This document shows positions 58,335-64,000 of a stretch of DNA of 64,000 nt, one piece after another; the first letter of the stretch is position 1, and the number at the start of each line of letters is the position of its first letter. Source of the stretch: Tanypteryx hageni (lineage: Eukaryota > Arthropoda > Insecta > Odonata > Petaluridae); NCBI GenBank assembly GCA_028673005.1, contig CM054113.1, positions 211,659,504 through 211,723,503 of the forward strand. Reading direction: 5' to 3'. The translations under genes were made by a program, and so were the position numbers. The notes beneath the pieces were generated by a model. It made no database searches and had not been told where the DNA came from. It saw only the letters and a list, made by a program, of their open reading frames with translations.

Positions 58335-60087
58335 CCATATTTTCTGGTCTATAAATTGCACCTTATAGATAACACGCAAGTGATTTTCTTCAAACCTGGT
58401 ACAAATGTATAGATAACGCGCAGTCAAAAAAATCTATTTGAAACAAGCGCTTCTTGAAAAAATGAATCAATTAAAATTTGGTGTGGCTTTCCATTATTCA
58501 GTTGTTTTCACTGTATACCACATGGTCATGAAAAAGTTTTTTAATTTATCATTGAAAATGAGAATATGTAAAAGTGAAAATCATACACTTCGCAGTTTAA
58601 ATTAGAAGTCGTGAACTTCGCTATAGAAAAAGGAAATCATGAGGCCGGAAGAAAGTTTAACATAGGGGAATCATGCGTATGAGAATGGCATAAAGGCAAA
58701 TCGGTGCTGAAAAAGTTGCATCGGAAAAAACGAGCAATGCATTTTAGAAAATGTTTCTGGCAAGAACTTGAGGAAAAACTGTATGAGTGGGTGATACGAG
58801 AAAGGGCAAAAGGCATTAGGATTTCAAGAATGAGGGTCTAATTGCAAGCGAAATGCATTGCTCAAGAGATGGACATCATGGGCTTCAACCCGTATCCTTC
58901 CTGGGGATTCTGTTTCATGAGGAGGAACAATTTGTGTGTTCATACATCGACAAGCATTGGCCAAAAATTACCAATGGACTGGGAGGCAAAAATGATTAAG
59001 TTTAGACAATATATGTAAAAAAACATGTCTGGAGTTGATGCAATGCATGTCAGCAATATGTACGAGGTTCCGGTGAGTTTTGATCTTCCATGTGCTAGAA
59101 CTGCAAACCTTAAAGGGATGAAAGATGTTTCAGTAGCAACTACTGGGCATGAAAAGTTGAATTTTATAATTGTTTTGTGTGCAGTCTGATGGTTCTAAGC
59201 TTCCTCTCATGGTGATTTTTAAATGAAAAACTGTGCTGAAAGAATGCTTTCCTATGGACACTGTAGTAACCGCGAATGAGATAGGTTGGATGAACCACAA
59301 TATGATGAAGGTTTGGTTGGACAGTGTTTGGAGAAAGCAAAAATCTGCTTTTTTAATCCAACTGTGCTGAAAGAATGCTTTCCTATGGACATTGTAGTAA
59401 CCACAAATGAGATATGTTGGATGAACCAAGAAATGAGGGTTTGGTTGGACAGTGTGTGGAGAAAGCGAAAATCTGTCTTTTTTAATCTGAAGTCACTGTT
59501 AGTCATGGATTCATGTCATTGTCATGCGATGCCTGAAATTAAAAAAGTGGTTGGTAAATATTCAAAGCTAGCTATCATTCCTGGTGGTTTAACCAAAAAA
59601 CTTCAACCACTAGATCCGTCTGTGAACAAGTCATTCAAATCAAAATTGCAAGCTAAGTGGGAGAATTGGATGTTAGCGGGTGTGCATCGATATACTAACT
59701 TCGGGAAAGTGAAAAGACCATCCTCGTATACAGAAATGTGTAAATGGATTGTTGCGAGTTGGGGATCTGTGATGGCTAGTTGTGTAAAAACGGTTTTGAA
59801 AAGGCTCTTAGTGATACACTTACGACAGACACGGAAGAATTTGAAGATGATGAAGGTGATTCTTGTGAAAATGAAGTTGCAAATATTCCTGACCAAATTA
59901 TGAGTGCTGTTGAATCATTTGACATTGACTCAGGCGATGATTTTATGGTTTTGAATGAATTGTAAAAGTGATTTTGCATTAATTTCAATAAAATTTTATT
60001 TTCCTTTGTATAACGTGCACGATGTTTTTTCATGATTTTCATATTTTTTGTATAGATAACACACATGTTATAGACCAGAAAATACAG
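58335..60087 (+). mobile_element. pogo element with POGK-like transposase (1.75 kb)
   Basis: The ends CCATATTTTCTGGTCTATAA and TTATAGACCAGAAAATACAG lie between TA (58333-58334 and 60088-60089). The broken transposase reads RKFNIGESCVREWHKGKSVL (helix-turn-helix), RMKEIGFNPYPSWGF-like DNA-binding text, and DLPCARTANLKGMKDVSVAT. The DDE part follows: LVMDSCHCHAMPEIKKVVGK, LAIIPGGLTKKLQPLDPSVN and KRPSSYTEMCKWIVASWGSV. An acidic tail EEFEDDEGDSCENE ends at 59965, with AATAAA at 59987. A tandem duplication of 131 bp (59231-59361 and 59362-59491) repeats the region around ECFPMDIVVTTNEICWMN. Stops before 59250 make it inactive. Confidence 0.88.
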
Positions 60088-60100
60088 TAATATTTCTATA

Positions 60101-60820
60101 CAGATATCCTCCGATTTATGCGAGAGTTGCGTTCCTGAAAATCATCACGTAAAGCGAAAACACATTAGTAAATCGAAAATATTTTTCCCATTGAAAATAA
60201 TGTAATAGGTATTGTTTCCTTTTTTGAGCTGAGGTGTTCTACTTAGAAACGTCTTTAAAGTTGATTTAAAGAGCATTTTAACTGCTCAAGCATGTACACT
60301 GACATATGGCATTTTGTGCAGCGTCCAATTTTACAATTAATTTTTTATGCATTGAGTTTCTGTCATAAATTACAGATGTCTTGAAGCTCCTTCAATCAGT
60401 GAACCTTCCTATGCAACTATATTCTCCTCACCAAACTCAATGAATATTATTGTGAGGGTTTTCCCCATTACAGTTGTTGACCGCTAACAATGTGTCACTT
60501 TCTAGAAGAAAACACCTCTTCAGGACATAAAGAGTGGGTTCAAGTATATTGTTTGCTTAAAGATAGGAATAAGAAGAGATTCAATCACCATAGGAACTCG
60601 CAGGAAACACTTCTCTGTCATACAATGCAATAAATGGTATCACTGCATGGATGATTAACAGGTAAGAATCTATAAAATGTTTTATAAATAATAAAATACA
60701 TTAATGGTATATATTGTGCACATAATTAATCACATGATGCATATATTTAAAATTGGTTGTAAGAATAAAATCGCATTAATGCAAAAACAAACCAAACACT
60801 TGTAAAGGAAGGGATGCCTG
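60101..60820. mobile_element. Tigger-type MITE
   Basis: CAGATATCCTCCGATTTATG after TA pairs with the reverse complement of AAAGGAAGGGATGCCTG before TA (60821-60822). The inner ends resemble the 'CCTCxxxTTACGCG' terminal repeats of Tigger elements. It lies 11 bp after the pogo element. No coding sequence is seen. Confidence 0.55.
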
Positions 60821-60822
60821 TA

Positions 60823-61716
60823 ATACGAATCGTGTAAATAATATTGTTTGGTGAAACTGTTCCATAAGTACATACGTATGTTATTATACTTCGGATGAAG
60901 TGCAGAAACTTGCTACCTAATGTAAGATTGCATTCAAAACCAAGCTGTTGAATTGGGTCACCAACCTAAGGGATATTTATATTTCTTCTTTAATCTTCTT
61001 TTTAGTATTCATATGAATGAAAAAATACGCAGCATTTACCCAACAAAGAAAACATCAGGAGATTGGGAAAAAGTTAAAACGCTGGCTACAAGATTTACAA
61101 ATACTTTGACGATGGTGACCTACACTTTTTTAATGCAGAGTTCATTGCCTACACCTTATAGAATTAGACCCAATCCATTGTTTGTTCTGACTATATTGCC
61201 ACATATAAGTACAAGGTATCATAATATAAAGAGAATGAAAACCAAAATTTCTATTGTTTTTAAAACCTGCAAAGGCAATGCTTACACTTCATGATTGTAA
61301 TGCTGAAGTGGAGAGTTTTTAGTAATTTGAATCTTATTACAAGTACACACAGGTTGGCACTCGAACCACCAATGCTGAATGTTCTGATGCAGTGTTCATT
61401 TAGAAAACATTTGAGGCAACAAATGACACGAGGAAAAAGGCAAAGAAATTAAAGAAGTAAGAATTTGTTCATTTTATCTAACTTTGTTGAACCATTATAT
61501 TGCAACCATTAAAATTAAAATTATATCATGTAGCCCTTGTTAACAGTTTTCCTAATCTAAATCCTGTAAGTCAGGCCTTGGCTTACTTTTTTAAATGCAT
61601 TTGTGCTATTTACTGTACATTTAAAACTTGATTGAATTTTTTAAGACTTTCTATGTCATATTGTATTGTTGATTTGTAATGCAGTATAAATTTAAAATTC
61701 ATCCACAAAGTACAAT
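60823..61716. other. Gene-less stretch
   Basis: One 113-codon frame (60953-61294) shows no domain or similarity that I recognise and has intron-like composition. I see no element ends here. Confidence 0.4.
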
Positions 61717-61718
61717 TA

Positions 61719-61800
61719 CCATATTTACCCGAATCCAAGATGAGGGGTTTTTCCAAATTTCACTGTCGTCTTAGATTCGGGGAAACACGATAAATTTAAA
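61719..61800 (+). mobile_element. Tigger-type family C left end, right partner unclear
   Basis: CCATATTTACCCGAATCC after TA, followed by AAGATGAGGGGTTTTTCC, matches the end at 63127 and, inverted, the end at 63991. Either it is a truncated copy, or it is the outer left end of a larger element reaching 63991 in which the 63127 copy is nested. Confidence 0.55.
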
Positions 61801-62336
61801 TTACAGGGCCATACATAAACAGTTGTGAATAATTTTACTCAAAATATGCAATAGAGGCGCTGAAAATATTTAAAGCATAAATTTGTACATTTTGCATAAA
61901 AAAACCATGATATTACATACTACAGGATTTTACAAGATATTTTGATGGAATTAACAGGATTTAGAAAAAATTGGTGACAGCCCTGCTCTATTGTATCACT
62001 TCACTCATGTGTTAACTGATTTTGCTTTAGCAAGATCACACTATACTTATATATCAGGTGTGGCCAAAGTCACTTACCATCGGAGCCGCATTCGTTTATC
62101 TTCAGAAGTTCGAGAGCCGTATGACACACAAATTTACGAACAGTAAAACATGGAATGTATCGGAAGCAATCCAGATATAATGCATGTCCCTTAGCCTCCC
62201 CAATGCATTTCAAGCCACTCTAAGACATTGTGTTCTGTAGTCAAAAACTTTGATACGGCTGTGAGTGTAAATTTAAAAGAGCTGCATACTAAGCTAAAAG
62301 AGATGCGGTTTGACCACCTCTGTTATATATACTCAC

Positions 62337-62507
62337 AAAGCAGCAAATCTCTTTGGTGTATGCAAATGCATCATTTTCAATTTCAGCTTCGGCCAGGCAA
62401 AAGACAGGAAAACCCTCTGTCCCAGCCAGGGAAGCTGCTCGATTTCTCAGGTTGTAAAAAAGGTCAACCAAGTCGTAGATTTTAAAAATGTTTCCCTCTT
62501 GTCCTGT
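62337..62507 (-). CDS. Candidate exon of unknown protein
   Basis: On the minus strand a TTTCCTACAG acceptor precedes an open frame: GQEGNIFKIYDLVDLFYNLR, NRAASLAGTEGFPVFCLAEA and EIENDAFAYTKEICCF. A GTGAGT donor follows. Composition looks protein-like, and the frame extends open on both sides (62289-62600). No family is recognised and no partner exon is proven. It could belong to the unidentified minus-strand gene at 47-49 kb or to a decayed element. Confidence 0.25.
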
Positions 62508-63126
62508 AGGAAACAACACCGAAGAAGAAAATGAATTATTAAAATGATCACCTGCAGTACAAATAATTTCTGTCATGCCTGATAAATATGACAGAGCCAT
62601 TAATCTTTAAATTAACTGATGTGTATCTCTACATCCGAGGCTTTTGGTCAATATTCTCAATGCATATTCATTAAGGAGTTAATGCACTATGGCAGCAGTT
62701 CCAAAACTTGATGCATCTGCGAACCCTCTCAATGCAGCCGATTTTACTGTAACCCCTATTAAGGCAGCCAACCTCATTGTGATCCCCTTAACCTCTACAT
62801 CTATTAATAAATATAAAAATGTAGTGTTAATTTCAATTATTATAATTACTTATTTGCAAAAAAATGTTAATTCTAAAAATACACAAAATTAAAAAACAAA
62901 ACAAAAACCTTCCTTCTTTGCAACCTCCCTGAAAACCTCTCCTGACTCATAGTTTGGTAACAATACAGAAATGGTTTCCCTTTGCCTTCTGCAGTATGCT
63001 GCATAAATACAGAATGCAAGGACAGAAATCTGGTGTCTATTCTTACAAAAGGCACCAACATAAACTGTTTACCATCTATTCTGAAGGAAGTTGTGCTTAT
63101 TTGCACATCCTCAAAATACAGAAATA

Positions 63127-63991
63127 CCATATTTACCCGAATCCAATATGACCTCGAATCTAAGACTGTCAAAACAGAAAGATTTAAAAAATCTAATTTC
63201 TCACTGCATGTATTTGGAACACACGTATTCAGTTTAGGTATACTAGTTTGTTCATTAACTTAAATGGTTTCAAATTTTTGTTAGAAAAAAAAATATTTTA
63301 ATGTATTTTTAAAATTAAGACTTTAATAATTGAATTCCAGATCGTAAGTTTGCAATGAAAAATTTCAGTAGATACAATTATTTTGTCATGTGTTTCATTC
63401 GTTTAAAAAAAATCAACTAAATGCATAATCATACTTCCTATGGTTCTATGACAACTCATCGTGGTCAGTTTGTCGCGTGCAATTCGTCATGGTCAGTTCT
63501 TCACGCATTAATATATCACACGACAAATTCATCATGTGTCAAATCATCTCTCGACAAATTTGTCGCAATACACCATGACTGATGAACGGCAGGGAGAGGC
63601 ACTTTTCCACAAAATAATTTTTCTTTATATTTCAATAATACCAGAATTATGTGAGACATTGAATGGTGTATGGCAAGGAGTGACACCCAACAAAAAGTGT
63701 ATCCCCATGCCATACAACAGTCATAGTGTCTCACCTTCCAATTTGCCTTGCGATGAATGTCTCGCAATGAAATTGTCACGCGACAAATTTGTCTAGCGAT
63801 GTATTGATGCGTGACGAGTTTGTCGTGTGATGAATTAACGTGCCACAACTTGAGGCTTGATGAATTGGCATGCGATCAATTGACCACGATGTATTGATGG
63901 TATACAACTTCATACTTGAATTTAAGACGACCCCTAATTTTCGCAAGCTGAAATTTGGAAAAAACCTCGTCTTGGATTCGGGTAAAAACAG
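63127..63991. mobile_element. Tigger-type MITE family C
   Basis: CCATATTTACCCGAATCC after TA (63125-63126) and the inverted GGATTCGGGTAAAAACAG before TA (63992-63993) give 865 bp. It carries a nested palindrome-rich element (63457-63892). Confidence 0.7.
63457..63892. mobile_element. Nested palindrome-rich element
   Basis: TCATCGTGGTCAGTTTG at the left and CAATTGACCACGATG at the right are inverted. Inside, CGACAAATTTGTCG-type palindromes and their variants recur on both sides, about ten times in all (for example near 63550 and 63780). No coding sequence is seen and the superfamily is unknown. Confidence 0.55.
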
Positions 63992-64000
63992 TAGTAAGAG

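Noticed and set aside
62056..62130. CAGGTGTGGCCAAAGTCAC, like a hAT terminus
   Set aside because: No inverted partner or 8-bp duplication downstream; kept out of the feature list.
63020..63172. Minus-strand frame of 99 codons at 62873-63172
   Set aside because: It looks open but overlaps the family C MITE tip and contains several alternative splice-like sites with no consistent exon; similarity is unknown.
63457..63892. CRISPR-like array
   Set aside because: The short repeats are palindromic, irregularly spaced and variable, lie inside inverted ends, and the DNA is animal.

Overview
The window is animal nuclear DNA. It is AT-rich, its genes are split by GT-AG introns, and it is crowded with decayed 'cut-and-paste' DNA transposons (Tigger/pogo, mariner, hAT, piggyBac and P/THAP9 types), one non-LTR retrotransposon fragment and tRNA-derived SINE pieces. 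Both recognised genes are conserved animal genes. The mix of elements (mariner, piggyBac MITEs, a P-like transposase) suggests an arthropod, probably an insect. I cannot name the species from the sequence. I see no bacterial-type operon, CRISPR array or rRNA.

Layout. Positions 1-5616 are intergenic repeats: a small inverted-repeat element, a 48-bp tandem repeat, a 1.57-kb TA-flanked element and short direct repeats. Positions 5617-29557 (+) hold a complete 17-exon gene for the alpha/beta precursor of UDP-GlcNAc:lysosomal-enzyme N-acetylglucosamine-1-phosphotransferase (GNPTAB). The exons join without any frame conflict into 1157 codons plus a stop. Its large introns host most of the MITEs. 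Positions 29558-32821 are a gene-less gap between two convergent 3' ends, with one fold-back repeat. Positions 39259-32822 (-) hold a complete 4-exon gene for a ZNF511-like C2H2 zinc-finger protein of 274 aa. Its 5-kb third intron contains two Tigger elements. Positions 39260-47429 contain a near-perfect 167-bp palindrome, a CCAAT-rich stretch, a hAT MITE, SINEs and a Tigger element with a 180-bp tandem duplication at its edge. Positions 48663-47430 (-) hold the last four coding exons of a gene I cannot identify. The rest, 48664-64000, is mostly transposons: a mariner, a nested pair of Tiggers, a second mariner abutting them, a nearly full-length P/THAP9-like transposase, a POGK-like pogo element and further MITEs.

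How it fits together. The two complete genes are unrelated by function: one acts in Golgi tagging of lysosomal hydrolases, the other is probably a nuclear nucleic-acid-binding protein. They are convergent neighbours, not an operon. The transposons show family relations inside the window. One Tigger-type MITE family occurs twice in GNPTAB introns. A 442-bp MITE in GNPTAB intron 13 is an internally deleted copy of the 1.75-kb pogo element at 58.3-60.1 kb. Three fold-back repeats (about 30.1, 39.8 and 49.0 kb) share ends and a structured core. The core contains the two conserved strings of a hammerhead ribozyme (CTGAAGA and GAAA flanking a hairpin), but with an extra base that breaks the canonical junction. 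That family is the least explained structure here.
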